Source: Arsenicibacter sp965247375
Lineage (GTDB): Bacteria; Bacteroidota; Bacteroidia; Cytophagales; Spirosomataceae
Assembly: GCA_965247375.1 (NCBI GenBank)
Contig: CBDFHU010000113.1
Location: 62,001 to 126,000 of the forward strand
Direction of reading: 5' to 3'
Length of the DNA stretch: 64,000 nucleotides
Position numbers and translations under genes: made by a program
Shown here: in pieces, positions 51,730 through 61,430 of the stretch
Numbering within the stretch: position 1 is the stretch's first letter
How the letters are laid out: each line of letters starts with the position of its first letter
The notes under the pieces: model-generated
The model's input: the letters and a program-made list of their open reading frames with translations, nothing else
Databases searched by the model: none
What the model was told of the DNA's origin: nothing

Positions 51730-53403
51730 TTAATTCCAGGGCTTTCCGGTGCCCTGTATGACCCACATTTTTGCATAGGGGTGGTCTTTACTCTGCCCGG
51801 CAGGAATGTAATTGGTGGCTCCCAATCGCTCCACGGCCGCATTATAATTAGTCAGATACGACGGGTCCTGATTCGGTACCGGATACATGTACCGGACCGG
51901 TAAAACCTTGCCATACTGCGCCACTTCGCCTGCTTTCAGCGCCGGATAACCCGTTCTGCGCCAGTCGAACCAGGACTGGATGCTAAACCACGACGACAGC
52001 CATTTCTGCTCAATAATCCGCTCCTGTTTATTAGTCGCCGAAGCGTAGGCAACGGTAGTCTGGGCATAGTATTTCTCGAAATCAAACGATGCGGTAAACA
52101 CACCGACCTTATCCATTGACGCCCGGATGGCCTTTTTGTAATGCCCCTCAGCGTCGGCAGCCCCGAAGTTGCCCGCCAGCGCGGCCTCAGCCAGGATAAA
52201 TTCGACCTCGCTATAGGTCATCAGGTTCATCGGCACGTAGGTATCGGTGTTTTTCCGGTAGCGCTCATGCAGAAACGAGATGTACGGATTCCGTTCGTTG
52301 TTATACGCCGTGGCGTCGTTACCTTTGTTGTAGGCAATGGCCTGCGTAATCGGCAAGCCGATCGGTAACCCGACATACAGCGACGTATCGGCACTCGCCG
52401 TTGTAGCGGGTACATACACTACCGAATAGCTCTCGCCGTATATGTTCTTCACCGTCATGGTCGTTTCCTTCGTTACTTTCGTGTCCCATTTCCGCAGCAC
52501 CGGCTGCACCCACCGGTACAACCGCGGATCGTTCAGCGCAAGCAGTTTGTCCACAAAAGGCTTACCCGGTTTTAGCAGGTAATTGGGGTTCGGGGAGTTA
52601 AGCGGACCGCCCGCTGCCGAATTATCCGCACTAATGCCCGGAAACGCCATTGAGGCATCATCGGCATTACTGGTGAAGGCATCGGCGGCAGCTTCAGTAA
52701 ACTCGGTCTGTATGTTCACCTCCAGCGCCGACATCTCCGCCCGTTTGTCGGCCAGCCGCAAGGCATAGCGCAGCCGCAGCGAGTTCGCAAATTTCCGCCA
52801 TTTTGCCCCGTCACCCTTGTAAAGAATGTCAGAGGTACTATTTACGGCATCCTTTGCCTCAAGGCTGTTCAGCAACGTCACGGCCTGTTTCAGATCGGTC
52901 AGCACCCCTTTGTATACAGCCGACTGCTCGTCGTACTTCGGAAAGAATACGCCGGAAGACGCCGTAAGGGCCTGTGAGTACGGAATATTGCCGTACAGGT
53001 CTGTCAGCAGACCGTATACCAGCGCCCTCATTGTCAGGGCAATCGCCTGAAAAAGCCGGTTATTTTCCTTAACGCCTTTTTCGTAGATCAGCTGGTTATT
53101 CCGGAGAATATCGTAATACGTATCCCAGCTTTCCTGCGTCCAGGCATATTGATTAATGACGGCCGCACCCTCGTTGGTACCAGCCTGCATATACTGCATC
53201 GCCGCCCCGATTTTGGAGCCGTCACGGCCCAAACTAAAGAAGGCTTTACCGGTATTAGACAGGACGTAGGTCATGATATAATTTGACGATACCTCCTCAG
53301 GGCTGTTCGGATTCTTATCGATGGTGGTTAGGTCCTGGCACGAGAAGAGCAGACAACCCATCAAAAAAACAGAGGCCAGCGGTTTTATTCCTGTGAATGT
53401 CAT
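51730..53403 (-). CDS. susD: SusD/RagB family outer-membrane lipoprotein
   Basis: A 557-residue glycan-binding lipoprotein with lipobox MGCLLFSCQDL. TPR-like helices give the family fold; visible blocks are DKNPNSPEEVSSNYIMTYV, YYDILRNNQLIYEKG, and the C-terminal RIIEQKWLSSWFSIQSWFDW followed by RRTGYPAL. This is the SusD-like_2 branch. It caps the SusC barrel and delivers substrate to it. Its start lies 12 bases after the susC stop, as expected for one operon. Confidence 0.93.
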   Translation of the reverse strand: MTFTGIKPLASVFLMGCLLFSCQDLTTIDKNPNSPEEVSSNYIMTYVLSNTGKAFFSLGRDGSKIGAAMQYMQAGTNEGAAVINQYAWTQESWDTYYDILRNNQLIYEKGVKENNRLFQAIALTMRALVYGLLTDLYGNIPYSQALTASSGVFFPKYDEQSAVYKGVLTDLKQAVTLLNSLEAKDAVNSTSDILYKGDGAKWRKFANSLRLRYALRLADKRAEMSALEVNIQTEFTEAAADAFTSNADDASMAFPGISADNSAAGGPLNSPNPNYLLKPGKPFVDKLLALNDPRLYRWVQPVLRKWDTKVTKETTMTVKNIYGESYSVVYVPATTASADTSLYVGLPIGLPITQAIAYNKGNDATAYNNERNPYISFLHERYRKNTDTYVPMNLMTYSEVEFILAEAALAGNFGAADAEGHYKKAIRASMDKVGVFTASFDFEKYYAQTTVAYASATNKQERIIEQKWLSSWFSIQSWFDWRRTGYPALKAGEVAQYGKVLPVRYMYPVPNQDPSYLTNYNAAVERLGATNYIPAGQSKDHPYAKMWVIQGTGKPWN

Positions 53404-53415
53404 ACGGATCAGTGG

Positions 53416-56400
53416 TTAAATATCTACATTCAGTTTGAAACCCAGCGAACCGGTCATCGGCATTACGTTGTAGTATTCGACGCCCTGCGACCAGCTCGTA
53501 CCGGTCGGCCGGAATGCCCGCTCAGGGTCGAGGCCCTTGATACCGTGTCGGGTCCAGGTATACAGGTTGTTGCCGACAACTGAAAACGAGGCATTCTGTA
53601 CCTTCAGGCGGCTGGTAATGCTTTTGGGCAGGATATAGGTGATGGCAATCTCCCGCAGTTTCACGTAGGTCGCACTGTAGAGATTACGGTCCGGAAACGG
53701 CCGGTTGGCATAGCGGTAGGCGCTGAACGGGTCGATCCATTTGCTACCGGGGCCGCCGAGATTTTCTACATATACTGTGTTACCGGCGGCGTCTTTCGTG
53801 GCCAGTACGCCCGGATTCAGGCTGGCGTCCTGCACCCGCTTTGCCGCTTCGGCACTGCCTTCCGGCCACGGTAATCCGCCGTAAGCGGCGTTCCGCCCAC
53901 CGATCCACTGCCCCAGATACCGCTCCGGATCGGCTTTGATCTGCTCGGCCAGGCTCCGCGACCGGTCATAGGCTACACCCGACAGCGTTTCGTCCAGCAT
54001 CCCGTTGTTGCCCAGGAACATCATGGTGTTGGAGTAAAACTGTCCGCCCTGACGCCAGTCAATGTTGGCAAACAGGCTGAATTGCTTGTACCGGATCGTC
54101 GGCTGAATACCCATCATAAACGTGTGGTTGAAGTTCCCGATCTTCACGAGGTTATTCGGGTCGTTATCGGTCTGATAGAGGCCGCCGCTGGTCACAATCG
54201 GGTAGCCGTAATACGGCGATGCTTTGTCTTTCACTTTCAGCATCGGGGCCATGTAAATATCCCCGATCTGCCCGCCTTCGTAGGTCCGGATTTCGGCCCC
54301 GCTGTAGGAGGTAAACGAGAAATACTTAATCCCTTCGGCCAGTTTGCGGATGTAGGTCCGGTTACGGGTCAGGGTAAAATTCATGTCCCATGAGAAGTTT
54401 TCCGTTTTAACCGGCGTCGTGACGATGCCCAGTTCAAACCCTTCACTTTCGACCAGACCGGCGTTAATCTGCTTATTGCTGGCTCCCGACTCAATCGGTG
54501 TAGTAATCGACAGTACCTGGTTTTTGTTGCCGCGCTTGTAATAGGTCGCTTCCAGCCCGAGCCGGTTTTTAAAGAATTTAAGGTCAACCCCGACTTCGTG
54601 TGAGGTCGAAATTTCCGGTTTCAGGTCCGGATTGCGGAGTACGCCCCCCATGTACATGCGCTTGGCGCTGCCCCAGTCGAGGGCAGTGCTGTAGGTCTGC
54701 GAACGGCTGTAGGGTTCGACATCGTTCCCCACCTGTGCGAAACCGGCCCGTACTTTGGCAAACGTGATCCAGTTCGGCATCCGCACCAGTTCCGACGCCA
54801 GGACACTCAGCGAGGCCGAGGGATAGAAGTAGGAGTTATTGCCTTTTTTCAGGGTGCTGGTCCAGTCATTACGGGCGGTCAGGTCCAGATACACCATGTC
54901 GCGGAAGCCCAGCGACGCCGAGCCATACACCCCATATAACATTTTCTGCGCCAATGAGCTAACAGGGTTAAATGTACCGGGAGCCCCGTTGGCAATGGTG
55001 TACAGGCCCGGCACCACCAGTTCGGTGGTTGCATTATAAAAAGCGCGGTAATACTGTGTCAGGCGGTTAGCACCCACCATCGCATTCAGGCTCCAGTCGT
55101 CCGAAAAGGTCTTTTTGTAGCTCAGCATGATATCCATGTTCTCCTCCTTGCGGTAGTCATTAGAAATCGTGTAGCCGCCCTTCAGCGCCTCGAAATTGCT
55201 GTACGCTTTTTTGGCCTCAAAGATTTCGTTGTAGGAGTCGCGGGCATATTTACCGGTCAGCATCAGGTCTTTACCAAGGTCGTAGTCGAGCTGAATCTTC
55301 GCTACGGTCCGGTCCCGGCCAAAGCCCGTGGTATTCTCATGCACCAGAAAAAACGGGTTATTCTGCTTGTCCTTGTATTTGCGCTGAGCAATACCCTCCT
55401 GCCCCGGCAGCCAGTACTCCCGCAGATCATTGATATTGACCTGCGAGCCGATTTCGTATACGCTCCGGACCGGGTCATTCCGACTGGCATCGATCATCGG
55501 CCGGTTGTCTGACCCCGACTGCGTCACGTTGAGGCTGACTGAGGTCCGGAAGCGGTCGGTGATGTTGTAGGCCGAGTTGAGCGCAATCGTAAACCTTGAC
55601 AGATCGGTATTCGGAATAATACCGGTGTTTTTCATATTGCCCGCCGACAGCCGGAAGTTCCCTTTTTCGTAGTTGCCGTTGACCGACACGTTGTTGGTAT
55701 TGGTAAAGCCCGTCTGAAAGAAGTCCTTAAACCGGTCCGGATACGATACCAGCGGCACCTTCTGGCCGTTGCTGTTCCACTGCACCCACATTTCGCCGGC
55801 ATCCAGCTGCGCGCCCCAGCTTTCGTTTTCGGCTTCTTCCAGTACGTGAGCACCCGTTTTTCCCGAGCCGAACTTGTTCTGTACCTGTACATACTGGATG
55901 GGCTTATCCAGTACCAGCGCGGTATTAAACGACACCCCAAGGCCCTTTTTCGCTCCTGCGCCCGACTTGGTTGTGATCAACACCACGCCGCTACCGGCCC
56001 GCGAACCATACAAGGCGGCGGCGCTGGGCCCTTTCAGGATCGAAATGGCAGCAATGTCGTTTGGGTTAATGTCGGAAATCGGGTTGCCCATGTCGGCCCC
56101 CGAAAACGAGTTAGTTAGCTTGTTAGCCACCGGCACCCCGTCGATTACAAACAGCGGCTGGTTATCACTGTTGAGCGAGTTGGCGCCCCGGATAATCATA
56201 CTGACCGACGAGCCGACCCCGCCGCCCATCTGCGAAATCTGCACCCCGGCTACCTTGCCCGACAGTGTATTGAGTACATTATTCTGCGGCGTCTGGGTCA
56301 GCGCTGTCCCTTCTACATTACCGACCGAATAGCCCAGCGAACGTTTTTCGCGCTTGATGCCAAGGGCGGTCACCACGGCTTCGTTCAGCATGGCCACGCT

Positions 56401-57084
56401 TTCTTCCATTACCACCTGCATCAACGACTGCCCACCGACCGGTCTTTCTACCGTCTGATAACCGATAAATGAAAACACCAGCACAGCATCCGGCGACGGT
56501 ACTTCGAGCTTAAACGAGCCGTCGGTACCGGTAACCGTACCCGTCTGAGTGCCTTTCAGAATAACGTTTACCCCCGGTAACGGAGCACCGTCGGCCTTAG
56601 CCGTCACCTTACCGGATATAACGCCTGCCACTATACGCTGACTGGCTCCGGAGACGCCCGCATCCGGCAAAGACAGGCTTCCGGCAGGCAAGGAAGACGG
56701 CTGCACCGGCTCCTGCATCAACGCACTTATTTTTTTCAGCGGCGTCAGCACATACAGGTTGCCGCCCAGCTTTTCGAATTGTAAGTGGAGGGTAGTTGTG
56801 ATAAACGTCAGTTCCTGTTCCAGCGACATAAACGTCTGCGTACCGTACTCAACTACCTTATTATCAATTGTCTTCCGGTCATACGAAAAGGAGACCTTGT
56901 ATTTCGTTTGTAACTCCTGAAGCCTTAGCCGCAGCGATTTTGCGACAGTTGGTTCCTGATAGCGTTCGGATACCCGCCCGACGTGCCGGGAGGCAAGTAT
57001 CTGCCCCGGCGACGGCAACGCAAGGCAACACAGCAGCAGGTAACAGGACCGGCATACCATTGCACGGATGGAAAGGTTTTTCAT
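53416..57084 (-). CDS. susC: SusC/RagA TonB-linked outer-membrane transporter with STN signalling domain
   Basis: A 1222-residue TonB-dependent transporter. Domains in order: signal peptide, a secretin/TonB short N-terminal (STN) domain at about 45-120 (LRLRLQELQTKYKVSFSYD), a CarboxypepD-like domain (about 150-235, ISGKVTAKADGAPLPGVNVI), the TonB-receptor plug (GSRAGSGVVLITTKSG), and a long beta-barrel ending in SLGFKLNVDI. The STN domain is the part that contacts FecR-type anti-sigma factors, so the receptor also signals. It follows fecR by 32 bases and precedes susD by 12. The imported glycan is unknown. Confidence 0.95.
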   Translation of the reverse strand: MKNLSIRAMVCRSCYLLLCCLALPSPGQILASRHVGRVSERYQEPTVAKSLRLRLQELQTKYKVSFSYDRKTIDNKVVEYGTQTFMSLEQELTFITTTLHLQFEKLGGNLYVLTPLKKISALMQEPVQPSSLPAGSLSLPDAGVSGASQRIVAGVISGKVTAKADGAPLPGVNVILKGTQTGTVTGTDGSFKLEVPSPDAVLVFSFIGYQTVERPVGGQSLMQVVMEESVAMLNEAVVTALGIKREKRSLGYSVGNVEGTALTQTPQNNVLNTLSGKVAGVQISQMGGGVGSSVSMIIRGANSLNSDNQPLFVIDGVPVANKLTNSFSGADMGNPISDINPNDIAAISILKGPSAAALYGSRAGSGVVLITTKSGAGAKKGLGVSFNTALVLDKPIQYVQVQNKFGSGKTGAHVLEEAENESWGAQLDAGEMWVQWNSNGQKVPLVSYPDRFKDFFQTGFTNTNNVSVNGNYEKGNFRLSAGNMKNTGIIPNTDLSRFTIALNSAYNITDRFRTSVSLNVTQSGSDNRPMIDASRNDPVRSVYEIGSQVNINDLREYWLPGQEGIAQRKYKDKQNNPFFLVHENTTGFGRDRTVAKIQLDYDLGKDLMLTGKYARDSYNEIFEAKKAYSNFEALKGGYTISNDYRKEENMDIMLSYKKTFSDDWSLNAMVGANRLTQYYRAFYNATTELVVPGLYTIANGAPGTFNPVSSLAQKMLYGVYGSASLGFRDMVYLDLTARNDWTSTLKKGNNSYFYPSASLSVLASELVRMPNWITFAKVRAGFAQVGNDVEPYSRSQTYSTALDWGSAKRMYMGGVLRNPDLKPEISTSHEVGVDLKFFKNRLGLEATYYKRGNKNQVLSITTPIESGASNKQINAGLVESEGFELGIVTTPVKTENFSWDMNFTLTRNRTYIRKLAEGIKYFSFTSYSGAEIRTYEGGQIGDIYMAPMLKVKDKASPYYGYPIVTSGGLYQTDNDPNNLVKIGNFNHTFMMGIQPTIRYKQFSLFANIDWRQGGQFYSNTMMFLGNNGMLDETLSGVAYDRSRSLAEQIKADPERYLGQWIGGRNAAYGGLPWPEGSAEAAKRVQDASLNPGVLATKDAAGNTVYVENLGGPGSKWIDPFSAYRYANRPFPDRNLYSATYVKLREIAITYILPKSITSRLKVQNASFSVVGNNLYTWTRHGIKGLDPERAFRPTGTSWSQGVEYYNVMPMTGSLGFKLNVDI

Positions 57085-57116
57085 ATACAGGTAAAGGATT
57101 TGGTATTCGCTTCAGC

Positions 57117-58121
57117 TTACTTCTGACCGGGTCGTACAAACTTCAGCCCGCCTTCTGTCCGGACCACCTGGCCGGGATACGTTTTTTCCAGCGCATTGAT
57201 CAGCACCGCCGGGTCATCGGCCGGAAATACGCCGTTGAACTCGCCGGGGTCGGCGCCTTCTTCTATCTCTACAGCCATGTCGAACCGATCGCGGAAAACC
57301 CGCTGCAAGGCAGCTGCATCCGCATTTTCCAGGACAATTTTCCCGTCCTGCCAGGCCGCGTAGTTTTTCACGTTGATATCCGTTCGGGCCAGCCGCCCCG
57401 ATGTCCGCGAGTACTCAACCAGCTCGCCGGGCTTCATAATGAGTCTGCCCGCCTTGTTGCCCGCCACCGACAGCTCCACACGCCCCGACTCCAGGGCTAC
57501 GGCTGTCTGCTGCGGACCACTCTTTACCGTAAACCGGGTTCCCAGCACAACCACATCCACATCGCCCGAATGAACGATGAATTTCCGGTTGCCGGCCAGG
57601 TGTTTTACATCAAAAAAGGCCTCCCCGTTCAGCCATACTTCGCGGTTACCGGTTTCATTGGCCTCCATCCCCGACACCTTTATAGCTGTACCTTTATTGA
57701 GCGTTACCACCGTGCCGTCGGCCAAAGTGATACCCGTCCGCGTGTCTCCGGCCGCATAGCTTCCCACAGCCGGCCTGTTTTGCCGGAACCAGACAACGCC
57801 GAACCCTACCAGCACCAGGCAGGCCGCCAGTGCCAATACCCGCCGGTACGAAATCCGGAATCCCCGGCGCACCTGCTGTTGTTCTTCCCAAACCGCGATC
57901 CGCTGCATCAGCGTATCCCGCGACTGACCGATCTGCCGGTCGGTTACCTGCTCGTTTTCCTCCTGGTGTAACAGACGTAGTAAGAGCACCGCTTCGTCGG
58001 CAGCCGCTTTCAGATCGAGGTCTTCGCGCAGCCGCTGATTCCATTGGCTGACACAGGCCGCATCGGTCCGGAAGTACCAGGCCAGAAAGGTATCATCGGT
58101 AATTAGTTGTTCGGGTTTCAT
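57117..58121 (-). CDS. FecR-family anti-sigma factor
   Basis: A 334-residue membrane protein. The cytoplasmic N-terminus holds the sigma-binding region (EQLITDDTFLAWYFRTD), a single transmembrane helix lies at about residues 92-112 (VLALAACLVLVGFGVVWF), and the periplasmic FecR domain follows (TGITLADGTVVTLNKGTAIK, GEAFFDVKH). The C-terminal region (NADAAALQRVFRDRFDMAVE) resembles the STN-like domain at the end of many FecR proteins. It transmits the signal from SusC to the ECF sigma factor. ATG at 58121 is used; a GTG one codon earlier is possible. It is divergent from the sigma gene. Confidence 0.93.
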   Translation of the reverse strand: MKPEQLITDDTFLAWYFRTDAACVSQWNQRLREDLDLKAAADEAVLLLRLLHQEENEQVTDRQIGQSRDTLMQRIAVWEEQQQVRRGFRISYRRVLALAACLVLVGFGVVWFRQNRPAVGSYAAGDTRTGITLADGTVVTLNKGTAIKVSGMEANETGNREVWLNGEAFFDVKHLAGNRKFIVHSGDVDVVVLGTRFTVKSGPQQTAVALESGRVELSVAGNKAGRLIMKPGELVEYSRTSGRLARTDINVKNYAAWQDGKIVLENADAAALQRVFRDRFDMAVEIEEGADPGEFNGVFPADDPAVLINALEKTYPGQVVRTEGGLKFVRPGQK

Positions 58122-58282
58122 CACATTCAGTATCCTTACATAAACCAGTACCGGAAACCCTCACGGGATAATCATTTTTTTTCCTTTTTTTTTATCATTT
58201 GGTGAAAAGATAAAATTCTGCCGGCAGGAGTAGCCTGACCCTGCCTAATTCTTGTATATGCATAAATCCCCCCTTCTTACCT

Positions 58283-58840
58283 ATGGAAGACAGTCAGCTA
58301 TGGAAAGACTTCCGGAACGCCGACCGGCGGGCTTTTGAGACATTATTCACCAGGTATTACCGGGCGCTGTATCTGTACGGCCGCAAGACGGTAGCCAACG
58401 GGCAATTACTGGACGACTGTATTCAGGACCTTTTTTTCGAGCTGTGGACCAACAAGGAGAAACCGGACGAGGTAAGTTCGGTGAAAGGGTATCTGTTTAA
58501 AGCCCTGAAATACAAAATTACGCGGGAGCTCAGAAAGGTCGAAAAGTTTGAGGACATCGGCAACGAGCCGGATCATTGGTTTGAGTTCAGCCATGAAAGC
58601 CAGCTGATTGAGCAACAAACCCTGTCGGATCAGCAGGAGCGGCTTCACCATTTTATGAGTCAGCTGACACGCCGGCAGCAGGAAGCAGTTTATCTGCGGT
58701 TCTACAGTCAGCTGACGTACGAAGAAATTGCGGAAATTATGGCTCTGAGCTATCAGGCGGTGGTAAATCTGATTTACAAAGCCGTCCGGTTTCTTCGGGA
58801 GCACTTGGTTCCGCTGATTCTGCTGCTGATAATTGCCTGA
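58283..58840 (+). CDS. ECF sigma-70 factor
   Basis: A 185-residue extracytoplasmic-function sigma factor. Region 2 is seen in FETLFTRYYRALYLYGRK and DDCIQDLFFELWTNKE; region 4 in LTRRQQEAVYLRFYSQLTY and EEIAEIMALSYQAVVNLIYK. The end is unusually hydrophobic (HLVPLILLLIIA). It should redirect RNA polymerase to the fecR-susC-susD promoter when released by FecR. It is transcribed away from fecR, from a 161-base shared intergenic region rich in T and A tracts, rather than lying upstream of fecR on the same strand. Confidence 0.92.
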   Translation: MEDSQLWKDFRNADRRAFETLFTRYYRALYLYGRKTVANGQLLDDCIQDLFFELWTNKEKPDEVSSVKGYLFKALKYKITRELRKVEKFEDIGNEPDHWFEFSHESQLIEQQTLSDQQERLHHFMSQLTRRQQEAVYLRFYSQLTYEEIAEIMALSYQAVVNLIYKAVRFLREHLVPLILLLIIA

Positions 58841-58858
58841 AAACCGGCTGCTGCGCCG

Positions 58859-58885
58859 TAAAAAAACCACGCCGGACAGCGTGGT
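58859..58885 (-). terminator. Terminator of the response-regulator gene
   Basis: ACCACGC (58866-58872) pairs with GCGTGGT (58879-58885). On the minus strand the stem is followed by seven T residues. It lies between the convergent sigma-factor and response-regulator genes. Confidence 0.85.
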
Positions 58886-58922
58886 GGTATAAGCATCTGA
58901 GCGTAGCTGAACGGGCTGGTTA

Positions 58923-59408
58923 CTACGGATAAGGCGGTGTTTCCGGTACAACCGACGGCGTTTGCTCATCGGGCGGTTTTATTTCCGGTATGCTGTTTCC
59001 CTTCCAGTATTCCAGCAGATTATCCATCATGCCTACCCAGCCGTGAAAATCAGCCGGTTTCTCAATAAATGAACTCGCCCCCAGTTCATACGCCTGTAGT
59101 ACAGAACTTTCTTTTGCATAACCAGACAACACAACAACCGGAATCTGAAATTCGGCCAGTTGTTTTTTCAGTTCAGGCAGGAGTACAAAGCCATCTGACT
59201 CCGCAACCTCCAGAAAAAGGTCAAGCAAAATCAGCCGGGGCCGGATATTATCCGGTTTATGAAAATACGCAACTGCTTCGCCGGCGTTGCGGCAACGGAT
59301 AAACAACGCCTCCGGAAAGTGCTTCTGCGCGGCCCTTGACATTATCTCGAAAATGTTAGGGTCATCATCAATCACTAAAACGGGAAAAATCTGAGGAAAG
59401 TCAGTCAT
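58923..59408 (-). CDS. Single-domain response regulator
   Basis: A 161-residue CheY-like receiver protein without an output domain. Acidic residues are in VLVIDDDPNIF, the phosphorylated Asp is in LILLDLFLEV, the Thr/Ser switch is in VVVLSGYAKE and the Lys in SFIEKPAD. A proline-rich tail of about 25 residues follows. The ATG at 59408 is used; a TTG two codons earlier is less likely. Such regulators in Bacteroidota often sit in phosphorelays, but no kinase is near. Confidence 0.9.
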   Translation of the reverse strand: MTDFPQIFPVLVIDDDPNIFEIMSRAAQKHFPEALFIRCRNAGEAVAYFHKPDNIRPRLILLDLFLEVAESDGFVLLPELKKQLAEFQIPVVVLSGYAKESSVLQAYELGASSFIEKPADFHGWVGMMDNLLEYWKGNSIPEIKPPDEQTPSVVPETPPYP

Positions 59409-59865
59409 GTACAATGTGTTTTATCACTGTTGCTGTTTTTCGAAAAACGCCCCAAAGGAAGCGGGAAGTGTGCGCGAAAGGTTAAGGACGGCCAGACCAT
59501 CCGCTCAACCAGGAGTAGAAGGAGAAGTAGTCAGTTGTTAATTAAAACTTACCAAAAGTAGTCTAATTAACCTCAATCAGCCAACAAAGTTTATAGGTTT
59601 TATAAAAATACCCGGAAAATAAGCCACCTTTCTCTTTTTCTGCGAAAACATACTGTCAATACGTCTGCTGATAGTTAATTCTACTAAATTTTATCATATA
59701 TTTGAGAAAAATCAGAATATTTAACTCCCTGTTCGTATACACTAATCATCAATCTGTACGTTCTTCTTATACAATTGCCGTTTCAGTTTGCGTAAGTAGC
59801 CTCACGCGTTACTGGTGAGCAAAACGGACTTACCCTACTTGTACTTTACCCTCTTAAACGGCAAT
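59409..59865. other. Gene-free AT-rich region between the response regulator and desaturase
   Basis: About 457 bases without a supportable gene. The right half is AT-rich. TATATTTG at 59697-59704 matches the -7 consensus and could drive the desaturase with a long leader of about 155 bases. I see no strong hairpin or repeat here. Confidence 0.5.
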
Positions 59866-60951
59866 ATGTCAAACGCCCCCCTATCTGTTAAATTCCTGAA
59901 TCTCGAAAAGTCCGGTTTCTTTCCGGTGCTTAAAAGCCGCGTTGAAGCCCATTTTCAGCAGCATACCCTTTGCAAGACCGGCGGACAGCCTATGGTCCTG
60001 AAAGCCGTGTTCATGCTGTCGCTCTACCTGATTCCGTACGGTCTGATTCTGAGTAACCGTTTGCCGCTGCCGGCTATGCTGCTTTGTACGATTATCATGG
60101 GTTTCGGGATTGCCGGCGTGGGTATGGCTGTCATGCACGATGCCAACCACGGATCCTTTTCGACCAGCAACCGCATGAACCAGGTATTCAGTGCCAGCTT
60201 GTTTTTACTCGGGGGTAATGTCTATAACTGGCGTATTCAGCACAACCTGAACCACCATACCTATACCAATATTGACCAGCTGGACGAAGACATTACCGGC
60301 AAACCTTTCCTGCGGCTGTCGACCTGTCAGCGCTATCAGTTTTTCCACCGCTATCAGCACCTGTACGCCTTCCTGCTCTATACGATGATGACGCTTTCCT
60401 TTCTGGTGAAAGACATCCGTCAGGTACGCACCTACCGGCAACAGTCACAATCAAAGCACAACAAGCCGTTCCCGCTGAATGAAATCCTGATTCTGATTCT
60501 CGGTAAACTGTTTTACGTAGCGTTTGTGTGCGTGCTGCCGCTCTGGCTGACCGACCTGACCTTCGGACAGTGGCTGACCGGTTATCTGGTCATGAACGCC
60601 ATTGCCGGACTGATTCTCAGCCTTGTTTTTCAGGTCGCTCACCTTGTTGAAGGCATTGACGAACCCGTACTCAACCACAAGGGCTGCATCGAAAACGCCT
60701 GGGCCATTCATCAGCTGGAAAGCACCGCCAATTTTAAAAGCTCAAGGGCATTTTCGTGGTTTATCGGCGGGCTCGATCATCAGATTGAACACCACCTGTT
60801 CCCGACCATCAGCCACGTACATTACCCGGCCATTGCCCCGATTGTGAAGGCCACCGCCGAACAATTCGGCCTGACCTATCACCAGAAGCCGTCTTTTCTG
60901 GGCGCCATTTATGCCCATACCCGTATGCTGAAACAGCTCGGCAGCCGGTAG
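59866..60951 (+). CDS. Fatty acid desaturase
   Basis: A 361-residue membrane di-iron desaturase. The three histidine boxes are HDANH (91-95), HNLNHH (126-131) and HQIEHH near 305; the QxxHH form of the third box is typical of front-end (delta-5/6-like) acyl desaturases. Hydrophobic helices include MLLCTIIMGFGIAGVGMAVM and LGKLFYVAFVCVLPLWL. It introduces a double bond into acyl chains of membrane lipids, probably in response to cold. No cytochrome b5 domain is fused. The ATG at 59866 is preferred over a GTG at 59815. Confidence 0.9.
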   Translation: MSNAPLSVKFLNLEKSGFFPVLKSRVEAHFQQHTLCKTGGQPMVLKAVFMLSLYLIPYGLILSNRLPLPAMLLCTIIMGFGIAGVGMAVMHDANHGSFSTSNRMNQVFSASLFLLGGNVYNWRIQHNLNHHTYTNIDQLDEDITGKPFLRLSTCQRYQFFHRYQHLYAFLLYTMMTLSFLVKDIRQVRTYRQQSQSKHNKPFPLNEILILILGKLFYVAFVCVLPLWLTDLTFGQWLTGYLVMNAIAGLILSLVFQVAHLVEGIDEPVLNHKGCIENAWAIHQLESTANFKSSRAFSWFIGGLDHQIEHHLFPTISHVHYPAIAPIVKATAEQFGLTYHQKPSFLGAIYAHTRMLKQLGSR

Positions 60952-61028
60952 CGGAGCCAATGACTCCTCGCCGTAGCCTGACTCCGGCCGTCAATCAAAA
61001 AAACAACCGCCCGGGTCAGGCTACCTGA

Positions 61029-61051
61029 TATTCTGTTATTTTTGCAGAATA
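61029..61051. promoter_or_regulatory. Promoter and ArsR operator-like dyad
   Basis: TATTCTG (61029-61035) and CAGAATA (61045-61051) form a 7-bp perfect inverted repeat. The -7 box TATTTTTG (61037-61044) lies between the arms, so a dimer bound there would block RNA polymerase. It is 18 bases upstream of the arsR-type gene, which suggests autoregulation. Confidence 0.65.
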
Positions 61052-61068
61052 ATCTCAATTCACAGCGC

Positions 61069-61338
61069 ATGGATAACCGGGCCGTCGAAAAAGCAACCAA
61101 TGCCATTTCGGATAAATACCGGCTCGGTATTTTGCAGGCATTGGCCCAAAAAGGCTGCATGACCAACACCGATGTGCAGGAACTTACCGGCCTGTCGCAA
61201 CCCTGCGTCTCTCATCACGTTAAACTCCTGACAGACAGCGGCCTTGTCGAAGCAAAAAAAGAAGGCCGCAACCTCCACCTACGCCTCAACAAAGAAGCTC
61301 TGCACGAACTTACGGCTTTTCTGAGCGGTCTGATTTAA
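61069..61338 (+). CDS. ArsR-family transcriptional regulator
   Basis: An 89-residue winged-helix protein: DKYRLGILQALAQKGCMTNTDV, the recognition helix LTGLSQPCVSHHVKLLTDSG, and the wing LVEAKKEGRNLHLRLN. A cysteine at each of two places (GCMTN and QPCVS) could serve a metal or redox sensor; the classical CxC metal site is absent. The ATG at 61069 is used; the frame also opens at a TTG inside the promoter. It precedes the Old Yellow Enzyme gene by 92 bases and probably controls it. Confidence 0.85.
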   Translation: MDNRAVEKATNAISDKYRLGILQALAQKGCMTNTDVQELTGLSQPCVSHHVKLLTDSGLVEAKKEGRNLHLRLNKEALHELTAFLSGLI

Positions 61339-61430
61339 TTTTTTTACCTGAAACATTCAAACTTTTAAATGTTTGGAAGTGTTACCCCTCCGGATATTTC
61401 CCCGACAACTCAATTAAATTACCGGAAAAC

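Noticed and set aside
56868..57971. Plus-strand frame of 367 codons opposite fecR and the 5' end of susC
   Set aside because: It spans two clear minus-strand genes and their gap, with no domain of its own.
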